A stretch of DNA of 64,000 nucleotides, from NCBI RefSeq assembly GCF_018326305.1, contig NZ_AP023415.1, forward strand, positions 558,001 to 622,000, in the 5' to 3' direction. The notes below the pieces were generated by a model that saw only the letters and a program-made list of their open reading frames with translations, ran no database searches and had not been told where the DNA came from. Source of the DNA: Vescimonas fastidiosa (lineage in GTDB: Bacteria; Bacillota; Clostridia; Oscillospirales; Oscillospiraceae). The first letter of the stretch is position 1. Each line of letters begins with the position of its first letter. The position numbers and the translations under genes were made by a program. This document shows positions 51,151 through 58,219 of this stretch, piece by piece.

Positions 51151-52022
51151 TGGACTATCAGCAGCAATACAGCGCCTATCAGCAGGCTATTGAGACCTAT
51201 TTAGACGGCATTTTTACCGCCGAGGGAAAGCCCTATGGACGGCTTCAGGAGTCTATCCGCTACAGCCTCCTGGCCGGCGGAAAGCGCATCCGCCCGGTGC
51301 TGACGCTGGAGTTTGCCCGTCTGGGCGGCATTGACTGGCATTTGGCCTTGCCCTATGCCTGCGCCCTGGAGCTTGTGCATAATTATTCGCTGATCCACGA
51401 TGACCTGCCCTGCATGGACGACGACGATCTGCGCCGCGGAAAGCCCACCAACCATAAGGTCTACGGCGAAACCCTGGCTGTCCTGGCCGGGGATGCCATG
51501 CAGCCGGAGGCTTTCCGTCTCATTCTCCAGGCCCGTGGTCTTTCTGCCGACAACCGCATTGAGGCGGCCCTGCTTCTCGCCAAGGCCTGCGGCGCTGACG
51601 GCATGGTGGCCGGTCAGGTGCTGGACACTCTGTGCCATGTGGAGGACGAGGAGGGCCTCACCGGTTTGAACCGTCTCAAAACCGGTGTTATGATCTCCGC
51701 CGCCGCAGAGCTGGGCTGCGTTGCCTCCAATATGCCCGCCTATTGGCGCCAGCAGGCGGTAAAATATGCTGACCAGCTGGGCCTTGCCTTCCAAATTCGA
51801 GATGATATGCTGGATGTCATGGGTGATGAAGCCGTGTTTGGCAAGCCCATCGGCTCCGATAAGGACGAGGGAAAAATCACCTATGTAAATCTCAAGGGCC
51901 TGGACGGCTGTGCCCAAGAGGTTGAAAAGTGTACCGTCGCTGCCAAGGAAGCCATCCGCGACATCCCCGATCACGACTTCCTTTGGGAGCTGGCTGACCG
52001 TATGGTAGGCCGCAATAAATAA
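51150..52022 (+). CDS. ispA: Polyprenyl (farnesyl/geranyl) diphosphate synthase
   Basis: IspA condenses isopentenyl and allylic diphosphates to short-chain prenyl diphosphates. The 290-residue protein has GGKRIRPVLTLE, the first Asp-rich motif DDLPCMDDDDLRRGKPT from residue 84, and the second DDMLDVMGDEAVFGK. These place it in the FPP-type family common beside xseB and dxs. It ends with a terminator. The one-base overlap with xseB suggests cotranslation. Chain length (C15) is inferred from the family. Confidence 0.95.
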   Translation: MDYQQQYSAYQQAIETYLDGIFTAEGKPYGRLQESIRYSLLAGGKRIRPVLTLEFARLGGIDWHLALPYACALELVHNYSLIHDDLPCMDDDDLRRGKPTNHKVYGETLAVLAGDAMQPEAFRLILQARGLSADNRIEAALLLAKACGADGMVAGQVLDTLCHVEDEEGLTGLNRLKTGVMISAAAELGCVASNMPAYWRQQAVKYADQLGLAFQIRDDMLDVMGDEAVFGKPIGSDKDEGKITYVNLKGLDGCAQEVEKCTVAAKEAIRDIPDHDFLWELADRMVGRNK

Positions 52023-52038
52023 AGAAAGCCTTTTGAAC

Positions 52039-52073
52039 GGACCCCCTGCTTCACACGCAGGGAGTCCATTTTT
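52039..52073 (+). terminator. Terminator of the nusB-ispA operon
   Basis: A stem made of GGAC/GTCC (52039-52042 with 52064-52067) and CCCTGC/GCAGGG (52044-52049 with 52057-52062) with one mismatch is followed by ATTTTT. Confidence 0.75.
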
Positions 52074-52170
52074 ATACCCCACCGTAGGGGCCGGCGGTTG
52101 CCCACCGTCGCGCCAGCCGACTGACGGCCACTGTTGTGGCCGCCAATCGGGGCACTTCCTCGAAACCGGC

Positions 52171-52196
52171 TCGCTTCCTCTGCCACTGGCAGCGCT
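52171..52196 (+). repeat. 26-bp exact direct repeat, copy 1
   Basis: The 26 bases beginning TCGCTTCCTCTGCCACTGGC and ending AGCGCT recur exactly at 52770-52795. The copies are 599 bp apart within the repeat block; each contains the hairpin TGCCActgGGCA-like core. Confidence 0.9.
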
Positions 52197-52540
52197 TCGC
52201 CGATTTCCCCGACGGCCCGTAAGCACTCCTTGCAAATTCCGTAGGGGGCGATGCCTACATCGCCCCGCACCCTGTACTACTTGTAACCCTCCGTAGGGGC
52301 GACCCTTGCGGTCGCCCGAGGGAGGGGCAGAGCCCTTCCCCTACGCACGCCACATGGAACCGACCACACTGGGCTGACAGAATCGTCCGCCCCTACAAGC
52401 CGTTCCGTAGGTGCCGATGCCTACATCGGCCCGAACCGGATTTTTCCCGCACCTGCGGCAGGGCACGCGGGCCCTGCCCTACAAAAAACTTGTAGGGCGG
52501 CACCCATGTGTGCCACCGACCACCGCACTTCTTGTAATAT

Positions 52541-52662
52541 GTCATTGTGAAACCAGCGCGCACGCTGGTTGTGGCAATCCGCATCCCCCGTCCCCAAAGG
52601 CCCCCTCGCCTAAAGGGCCCTGGTACGGCGAAGCCGTGACTGGGGGATTCCACGCAGGCACT
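52541..52662. repeat. Degenerate copy of the 1965-2061 palindromic element
   Basis: GTCATTGTGA (52541-52550), GTGGCAATCCGC (52571-52582) and GGGGATTCCAC (52643-52653) match, in order, the outer and middle arms of the element at 1965. The middle has a GCCCC-rich insert, and the distal GGAATGAC end is missing. Confidence 0.65.
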
Positions 52663-52769
52663 TTCTTGTCAAACCTCCGTAGGGGCCGATGATCCTGTTG
52701 CGGTGCCCAAAATTTTTGCGCTGCCTTACGGCGAACGCTTAAAATTTTGACCGCGGCCACTCGCTCACT

Positions 52770-52795
52770 TCGCTTCCTCTGCCACTGGCAGCGCT
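52770..52795 (+). repeat. 26-bp exact direct repeat, copy 2
   Basis: Identical to 52171-52196 for 26 bases. It lies in a segment that ends the repeat block. Confidence 0.9.
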
Positions 52796-52933
52796 CAGTT
52801 CGCTCCCCACATCGGCCCGCCCATCGCACTACCAATAATCTCTCCGCAGGGCGTGGTGCCCTCCCTCCGTCTCCTACGCCCGCCTTTCCACTTGTCCTCT
52901 CCGTTCCGTTTCTGTTCAATTTGTATATTTCTA

Positions 52934-52962
52934 TTGAAAACATGAATAAAGTGTGGTAAAAT
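52934..52962 (+). promoter_or_regulatory. Sigma-A promoter of the OLE-type RNA
   Basis: TTGAAA (52934-52939), 17 bp, TAAAAT (52957-52962). The predicted start, about 52969-52971, coincides with the first base of the terminal helix of the RNA. Confidence 0.8.
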
Positions 52963-52969
52963 AATAAAT

Positions 52970-53629
52970 CACTGAATGACGGTGCAGTATCCTAGTCAGA
53001 TCTGCCGCCTTGTAAGAGGGGCCTAAAAATCCCTTTAAGGGCACAACTGTGAAGTCTCTGGTGCTTGCTTCTTACGCCCAGTTTGGGGTGGGTGCTGGAG
53101 GGAGGTGTGGCCAAATACCACACCTGCGGATTCAGGGCGCCTTCCAATGGCATGGAAGTCCCGACCCTGCTTTCGTGGAGACCTGCTCTTGTGCATAGGC
53201 GTACTCCCCTGGTGGTAAGCGACCTGTGTACGAAGCAGATTGAGAACCTGCAATGCGGTGCTACCCAGCCCTCGTGCTGTGAACGCTGTGTGCAGAGTAG
53301 CCTGCCTTGCGTGGAGTGGGTGAATGAGGGAGCCAAGCGGAAGCGTCCCCGGCCAGGGATGCTGTCCGATATTCCTCTGAAACCCCCTCTGCAAAAGAGG
53401 CTAAGAGACGGTTTGACTGCAGTGGAAATCACCTAGGCTGTCCCATAAAGGGCACCAGTGGGGTTGCAGTGCGGACTAAGTGGCAGTCGGGTCCTGCGGA
53501 GGGTAACACCGCAGCGCGGAGTTTAATGGGAAACCGCCTGATCGGCAACGAGAGGTAAGCCGCGGGGAAATCCAACCCGTACCTAAGCCGTAAGATTTAC
53601 CATTGGTGCTACCGTCATTCAGCTTTTTA
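52970..53629 (+). ncRNA. Large structured RNA, probable OLE RNA
   Basis: This segment between ispA and an OapA-like gene has no credible protein gene but dense pairing potential. Its ends form a perfect 12-bp helix: CTGAATGACGGT (52972-52983) with ACCGTCATTCAG (53611-53622), followed by CTTTTTATT. Internal helices include AGGTGTGG/CCACACCT (53103-53125), CTTCCA/TGGAAG (53142-53159) and a CCTCT/AGAGG hairpin near 53387. The last 150 bases contain GGAAACC- and GGTAAGCC-type unpaired purine motifs. Length (~650 nt), position between ispA and oapA-dxs, and its own promoter match OLE RNA, which in Bacillus halodurans forms a membrane ribonucleoprotein with OapA and affects stress and growth control. 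The sequence was not aligned to the family model; identity rests mainly on locus and architecture. Confidence 0.85.
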
Positions 53630-53652
53630 TTCTTAATAAGTGAGGGATATTT

Positions 53653-54198
53653 TTGGCTGACCCAAATAAAAACAAAAAGTCCAAGGACCGGTGGCCCCTG
53701 CGCGTTTTTCTGATCGCGGTGGCCCTTTCTGCCGTTATGAGCTTTTGCTCCTCGGCGGTATTGGAGGACAGCGGCCTCTGGATTCCCATTCTGGTTCTTG
53801 TCATTTTCATTCTTCTCGGTATTGTTTTTGATATGATCGGCGTAGCCGTCACGGCGGCGGATCCCAAGCCCTTCCACTCCATGGCAGCCCACGGGGAGAA
53901 GGGTGGACGGGAGGCCATCCGCCTGCTGAATATGTCCAACCGTGTCTCCTCCCTCTGTAACGATGTGGTGGGTGATATCTGCGGCATCGTCAGCGGTTCT
54001 ACGGCGGCGGTGATCGTGGTGGAGCTGCAGCAGAGCTTTAACCTCCGCAGCATTCTCGTCTCCATCGCTGTCACGGCACTGATTTCGGGCCTCACCATCG
54101 GCGGCAAGGCCGCCTGCAAGCCCATCGCCATCAACGACAGTACCAAGGTCGTATACCGTGTGGCGCGCATTATGAATGCGCTGCATCTGTTCCGTTAA
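53653..54198 (+). CDS. oapA: OLE-associated membrane protein OapA
   Basis: The 181-residue protein has a Lys-rich N-terminus (residues 1-15), membrane helices at about 17-36, 42-68, 112-125 and 130-150, and the segment AADPKPFHSMAA followed by GREAIRLLNMSNRVSSLCND. Asp104 and Asp108 in NDVVGDICGI form the Asp-x3-Asp pair that, as I recall, is required for OapA function in Bacillus halodurans. The start is TTG 53653 behind GAGGG. It begins 24 bases after the RNA's T-run and is followed closely by dxs. OapA recruits OLE RNA to the membrane; it was earlier known only as a hypothetical membrane protein. Confidence 0.88.
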   Translation: MADPNKNKKSKDRWPLRVFLIAVALSAVMSFCSSAVLEDSGLWIPILVLVIFILLGIVFDMIGVAVTAADPKPFHSMAAHGEKGGREAIRLLNMSNRVSSLCNDVVGDICGIVSGSTAAVIVVELQQSFNLRSILVSIAVTALISGLTIGGKAACKPIAINDSTKVVYRVARIMNALHLFR

Positions 54199-54213
54199 CG
54201 GGGGTAATTAGCC

Positions 54214-56073
54214 TTGATTTTAGAAAAGATCCGTGATCCGGAAGACATAAAACTATTGAATAGTGCCCAGGTGGACCGGCTTTGCCGGGAGCTTCGGGAC
54301 TTTCTGGTGGAAAATGTGTCGAAAACCGGTGGTCATTTGGCCTCCAACCTGGGTGTTGTGGAGCTGACGGTGGCTATCCATCGGGTGTTTGACACCTCCA
54401 AGGACCGTCTGGTTTTTGATGTGGGACACCAGTGCTACTGCCATAAGATTTTGACCGGGCGACAGTCGCTGTTTCATACATTGCGGCAGTTGGGCGGTCT
54501 TTCGGGTTTTCCCAAGCCCTATGAGAGCGAGCATGATGCTTTCGTCGCAGGCCACGCTTCCAACTCCGTTTCTGTAGCCTTGGGTATGGCCCACGCCCGA
54601 ACCTTGCTCCACGAGGATTACAGCGTTATCGCCCTGATCGGTGACGGTGCCATGACCGGCGGCCTCAGCTTCGAGGGGCTTAACGATGCCGGCGCCTCCG
54701 GGGAGCCCATGATCGTTATTCTCAATGACAACGGTATGTCTATCGACGCCAATGTGGGCGGTCTCAGCCGCCACCTGTCCCGCCTCCGCTCTGAGGAGGG
54801 ATACAATAATTTCAAACGATGGTATAAGGATAAGCTTCAGGGAGACTCACCCGCCAAAAAGCATCTGTACAATGCCAGCTCCCATGTGAAGCACTGGCTC
54901 AAGAGCAATCTCCTGCCTGAAAGCACTATGTTTGAAAAAATGGGCTTTTCCTACATGGGCCCTGTAAACGGTCACGATGTGCAGAAGCTGACCCAGATGC
55001 TCACCTGGGCCAAGGAGAAAAACGGGCCCGTGCTGCTCCATGTGCTTACAGAGAAGGGTCGTGGCTACTCCTACGCCCGGCAGGACCCGGAGCGGTTCCA
55101 CGGCACGCCGCCCTTTGACCCGGCAACCGGCAAGCCGCTGCGTCAGAGCAAGCCCTCTTTTTCCTCGGTTTTCGGCGAAGCCCTTGTGGAGCTGGCCCGG
55201 GAGGATAACCGCATTTGCGCTATTACCGCAGCCATGACCTCCGGCACGGGTCTGTCCCGATTTGCCAAGGAATTTCCCGATCGTTTTTTCGATGTGGGTA
55301 TCGCAGAGGGACATGCGGTGGCTATGGCGGGCGGCATGGCCAAGCAGGGTCTGATCCCGGTTTTTGCTGTGTATTCCAGCTTTTTGCAGCGGGGCTTCGA
55401 TATGCTCATTCACGATATTTCCCTGGATAATCTCCACGCGGTTTTCTGCGTGGACCGGGCCGGTTTGGTCGGTGCAGACGGGCAAACACACCATGGCTGC
55501 TTTGACCCGGCGTTCCTCTCCCAGGTACCGGGAATGACGGTTTTATGCCCCTCAAGCTTTAGCGAGCTAAAGGAAATGCTGCATTTTGCCCTATTTTCGG
55601 TGACAGGACCGGTGACAATTAGGTACCCTCGCGGTGCAGAATCGGTGTACAAAGGGTGCAGTTTGCCGGTGCAATTTACACCGCTCCGGGAGGGTTCGGA
55701 TTTTACCGTTTTAACCTATGGCATTTTGGTAAATGAGGCACTGAAGGCGGCGGATATTTTGGAAAAATCCGGAATCTTCATACGGGTACTGAAGCTCAAC
55801 CGCATTGCGCCCCTTTCGGCGGATGAAGTTTCCGCTATGCTGAAGGGGACCACCCGGCTTTTGGTGCTGGAGGACTGCCTTGACGCCGGGTGCGTTGGGC
55901 AGCGAGTTGCGGCTCTGGCTCTGGAGGCCGGGGTAAAGCTGGACAAGCTGATTTTGAGAAACTGCGGCTCGACTCTGCCCACCGAGGGCAGCGTAGAGCA
56001 GCTGTACAGCTCACGGAAGCTGGACGGGGTCGGTGTGGCCGCGTCTATTGAGGAGGCGCTGCATGAGCAATAA
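54214..56073 (+). CDS. dxs: 1-deoxy-D-xylulose-5-phosphate synthase
   Basis: DXS condenses pyruvate and glyceraldehyde 3-phosphate with thiamine diphosphate, the first step of the MEP pathway. The 619-residue protein has FDVGHQCYCHKILTGR, the thiamine motif GDGAMTGGLSFEGLNDAG ending in ILNDN, FFDVGIAEGHAVAMAGG in the transketolase domain and DRAGLVGADGQTHHG. The start is TTG 54214 after GGGGGT, 15 bases from oapA. The last third is lower in G+C in places but intact. It overlaps tlyA by 11 bases. Secure. Confidence 0.96.
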   Translation: MILEKIRDPEDIKLLNSAQVDRLCRELRDFLVENVSKTGGHLASNLGVVELTVAIHRVFDTSKDRLVFDVGHQCYCHKILTGRQSLFHTLRQLGGLSGFPKPYESEHDAFVAGHASNSVSVALGMAHARTLLHEDYSVIALIGDGAMTGGLSFEGLNDAGASGEPMIVILNDNGMSIDANVGGLSRHLSRLRSEEGYNNFKRWYKDKLQGDSPAKKHLYNASSHVKHWLKSNLLPESTMFEKMGFSYMGPVNGHDVQKLTQMLTWAKEKNGPVLLHVLTEKGRGYSYARQDPERFHGTPPFDPATGKPLRQSKPSFSSVFGEALVELAREDNRICAITAAMTSGTGLSRFAKEFPDRFFDVGIAEGHAVAMAGGMAKQGLIPVFAVYSSFLQRGFDMLIHDISLDNLHAVFCVDRAGLVGADGQTHHGCFDPAFLSQVPGMTVLCPSSFSELKEMLHFALFSVTGPVTIRYPRGAESVYKGCSLPVQFTPLREGSDFTVLTYGILVNEALKAADILEKSGIFIRVLKLNRIAPLSADEVSAMLKGTTRLLVLEDCLDAGCVGQRVAALALEAGVKLDKLILRNCGSTLPTEGSVEQLYSSRKLDGVGVAASIEEALHEQ

Positions 56074-56866
56074 GACTCGGCTGGATGTTTTGCTGACGGA
56101 GAGGGGACTTCTGGATTCCCGGCAGAAGGCTCAGGCCACCATCATGAGCGGCATCGTGTTCGTGAATGGACAGAGAGTGGACAAGGTAGGTACGGCGGTT
56201 TCCAATGACGCCCTGATCGAGATTCGCGGCACCACCTTACCCTATGTGAGCCGGGGCGGTCTGAAGCTGGAAAAGGCTATGCAGACCTTTCCGCTGACTC
56301 TTACAGGCAAGATCTGCGCCGACATCGGTGCTTCCACCGGCGGCTTTACGGATTGTATGCTGCAAAACGGCGCAAAGAAGGTATATGCCGTGGATGTGGG
56401 CTACGGGCAGCTGGATTGGAAGCTGCGCAATGATGCGCGGGTGGTATGCATGGAGCGGACCAACGCCCGATACCTGACCCACGAGGAGATTCCGGAGGAA
56501 CTGGACTTTGCCTCCGTTGATGTATCCTTTATCTCCCTGAAGCTGATTTTTCCCGCGCTGTATGGGCTTTTGCGGGAGGGGGGCGAAATCGCCTGCCTGA
56601 TAAAGCCGCAGTTTGAGGCCGGCCGGGAAAAGGTGGGAAAAAAGGGTGTTGTCCGAGACCCCGCCGTGCATTTGGATGTGCTGGAGCACTTTCTGATCCA
56701 TGCAAAGGAAAATCACTTTACAGTGCTTGGAATTACTTATTCTCCCATACGAGGGCCCGAGGGAAACATCGAATACCTGGGCTTTTTGCGCAAGAGTGAG
56801 GAGCCGGATGCGGCGGTGGATCTGCAGGCTATCGTGGAGGCATCTCACACAGCCCTGAAGGAGTAA
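56063..56866 (+). CDS. tlyA: TlyA family rRNA 2'-O-methyltransferase
   Basis: The 267-residue protein has an N-terminal S4 RNA-binding domain (LDVLLTERGLLDSRQKAQAT) and an FtsJ-type methyltransferase domain with SAM motif CADIGASTGGFTDCML and later DFASVDVSFISLKLI. TlyA (YqxC) methylates rRNA and in some species is called haemolysin A. AGGAGGCG lies 7 bases before the ATG 56063, inside the end of dxs. The order dxs-tlyA-nadK-argR-recN is conserved in Firmicutes. Confidence 0.95.
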   Translation: MSNKTRLDVLLTERGLLDSRQKAQATIMSGIVFVNGQRVDKVGTAVSNDALIEIRGTTLPYVSRGGLKLEKAMQTFPLTLTGKICADIGASTGGFTDCMLQNGAKKVYAVDVGYGQLDWKLRNDARVVCMERTNARYLTHEEIPEELDFASVDVSFISLKLIFPALYGLLREGGEIACLIKPQFEAGREKVGKKGVVRDPAVHLDVLEHFLIHAKENHFTVLGITYSPIRGPEGNIEYLGFLRKSEEPDAAVDLQAIVEASHTALKE

Positions 56867-56872
56867 ACGAAT

Positions 56873-57760
56873 ATGAGTAAGCCGAAGAAAATCATCCTGT
56901 GCCCCAATCCTTACAGGGACAAGGATATGACGGTGGCCGCCCGGTCTAAGGAAATTCTGGACCAGGAGGGCTTTGAGACCGTGGTGTGCCTGCCCTTTCA
57001 AAAGGAGGGGTATGGCGCGGAGCTGGGTGTTCCCATCCAGCAGCTGGACCGGGAAATTAAGAGGGCAGACCTGCTCATTGCCTTCGGCGGCGACGGGACC
57101 ATTCTGCACCTGGCCAAAACGCTGGCCATGAACCGGGTGCCGGTGCTGGGCATCAACCTGGGAAGCCTGGGCTTTATGTCTGAGCTGGAGCCGGACGAAT
57201 TGGAGCGGCTAAGAGACCTGAAAAACTGGGATCTCTCCATTGAGAACCGCATGATGCTGGATGTATCCGTGGTGCGGGACGGTCGTACGGTGTATAATAC
57301 CATTGCCCTGAACGACGCGGTCATCTCTAAGGGCTCCATCGCCCGGGTGGTGCGGCTGGAAATTTACACGGAGGAGGGCTTTCTGACCTGGGTGGGAGGC
57401 GACGGCGTCGTGATCTCTACGCCTACCGGCTCCACCGGCTACTCTATGGCCACCGGCGGCCCCATTGTGGAGCCTACGGCCCGGAACATTCTCATCAGCC
57501 CCATTTGCCCGCATTCCACCCGTTCCAGCAGCTATGTGCTGGATCCGTCCCATGTGATTCATGTGAAGGCCCCGGATGCCAACAGGAAATTCGTATACCT
57601 TTCCTCCGATGGCAGCAAGGCCTTTTCCCTGAAAAACAACGACACGGTGCAGGCAAAGCTCTCCAGCCACTCTATGAAGCTGGTGCGCCTGTCAAAAAAG
57701 AGCTTCTGCGAGATCCTGGATAAAAAAATGGCTATGGAGGCTGCAAAATATGAAAAATGA
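56873..57760 (+). CDS. nadK: NAD kinase
   Basis: NAD kinase makes NADP from NAD and ATP. The 295-residue protein has the LLIAFGGDGTILHLAKTL motif, NLGSLGFMSELEPDE, the NDAVISKGSIARVV region and GDGVVISTPTGSTGYSMA, which bind NAD and phosphate. GGAG precedes ATG 56873. It overlaps argR by 11 bases. Secure. Confidence 0.96.
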   Translation: MSKPKKIILCPNPYRDKDMTVAARSKEILDQEGFETVVCLPFQKEGYGAELGVPIQQLDREIKRADLLIAFGGDGTILHLAKTLAMNRVPVLGINLGSLGFMSELEPDELERLRDLKNWDLSIENRMMLDVSVVRDGRTVYNTIALNDAVISKGSIARVVRLEIYTEEGFLTWVGGDGVVISTPTGSTGYSMATGGPIVEPTARNILISPICPHSTRSSSYVLDPSHVIHVKAPDANRKFVYLSSDGSKAFSLKNNDTVQAKLSSHSMKLVRLSKKSFCEILDKKMAMEAAKYEK

Positions 57761-58202
57761 CCGTCAAAAAACGATTCTTTCCATCATTGCCGAGGAAACG
57801 GTGGAGACCCAGGAGCAGCTTCTGTCGCTGCTGCTGGAACGGGGCATTGTGGCAACCCAGGCAACGATTTCCCGGGATATTAAGCAGCTCCACCTTGTCA
57901 AGGCTCCGGCAGGGCAGGGGAAGTACCGCTATGCGGTATCCGACCATGGGTCAAAAATCCATGTGGCGGATAAATTGCAGACCATTTTCCGAGAGAGCAT
58001 TGTAAATGTGGATTACGCGCAAAACCTGGTGGTCATCCACACCATGTCGGGTCTGGCTAACGGGGCGGCGGCTGCCCTGGACGGCATGGAGATCGACCAG
58101 CTTATCGGCACCCTGGCCGGAGACGACACGGTGCTGATCATTATGCGTGACAATGAGAGCGCCGCGGAGCTGGCCACCAGCATCCGAACGATGCTGCACT
58201 GA
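57750..58202 (+). CDS. argR: Arginine repressor ArgR/AhrC
   Basis: ArgR is the arginine-sensing hexameric repressor/activator of arginine metabolism. The 150-residue protein has the winged-helix N-terminus (TQEQLLSLLLERGIVATQAT, then ISRDIKQLHLVK) and the hexamer/arginine-binding C-terminus (NGAAAALDGMEIDQLIGTLA with GDDTVLIIMRD). The DNA-binding and arginine-binding (GDD) residues are present. It sits in the dxs-recN cluster, away from arginine genes, as usual for Firmicutes. Secure. Confidence 0.96.
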   Translation: MKNDRQKTILSIIAEETVETQEQLLSLLLERGIVATQATISRDIKQLHLVKAPAGQGKYRYAVSDHGSKIHVADKLQTIFRESIVNVDYAQNLVVIHTMSGLANGAAAALDGMEIDQLIGTLAGDDTVLIIMRDNESAAELATSIRTMLH

Positions 58203-58219
58203 GACGAAGGGAGCACAAT

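Larger units (their letters stand above)
52083..52860. repeat. Mosaic block of short palindromic repeats, no gene
   Basis: About 780 bases hold a chain of GC-rich palindromic units, several opening with CCGTAGGGGC (near 52083, 52243, 52293, 52404 and 52677) and closing with matching inverted sequence such as ATGCCTACAT-CGCCCC and TCCGCCCCTACAAG. Open frames through it are short, unconserved and proline-rich, and none has a ribosome site. It lies between the ispA terminator and the promoter of the structured RNA. The units look like dispersed intergenic repeats nested together. Confidence 0.8.

Noticed and set aside
52411..52692. Open frame of 93 codons in the repeat block
   Set aside because: It is Pro/His-rich, spans several repeat units and has no ribosome site.
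52083..52860. CRISPR array
   Set aside because: Repeats are palindromic, of differing lengths, irregularly spaced and without constant-size spacers; no cas gene is present.
52992..53436. Open frames of 123 and 146 codons on both strands inside the structured RNA
   Set aside because: Neither has a ribosome site or family motif, and both cross clear RNA helices. The locus is better explained as non-coding.
52970..53629. RNase P RNA, group II intron or tmRNA as alternative identity of the large RNA
   Set aside because: The conserved RNase P cores, a group II domain V hairpin and a tmRNA tag frame were looked for and not seen, while the ispA-oapA-dxs context points to OLE.
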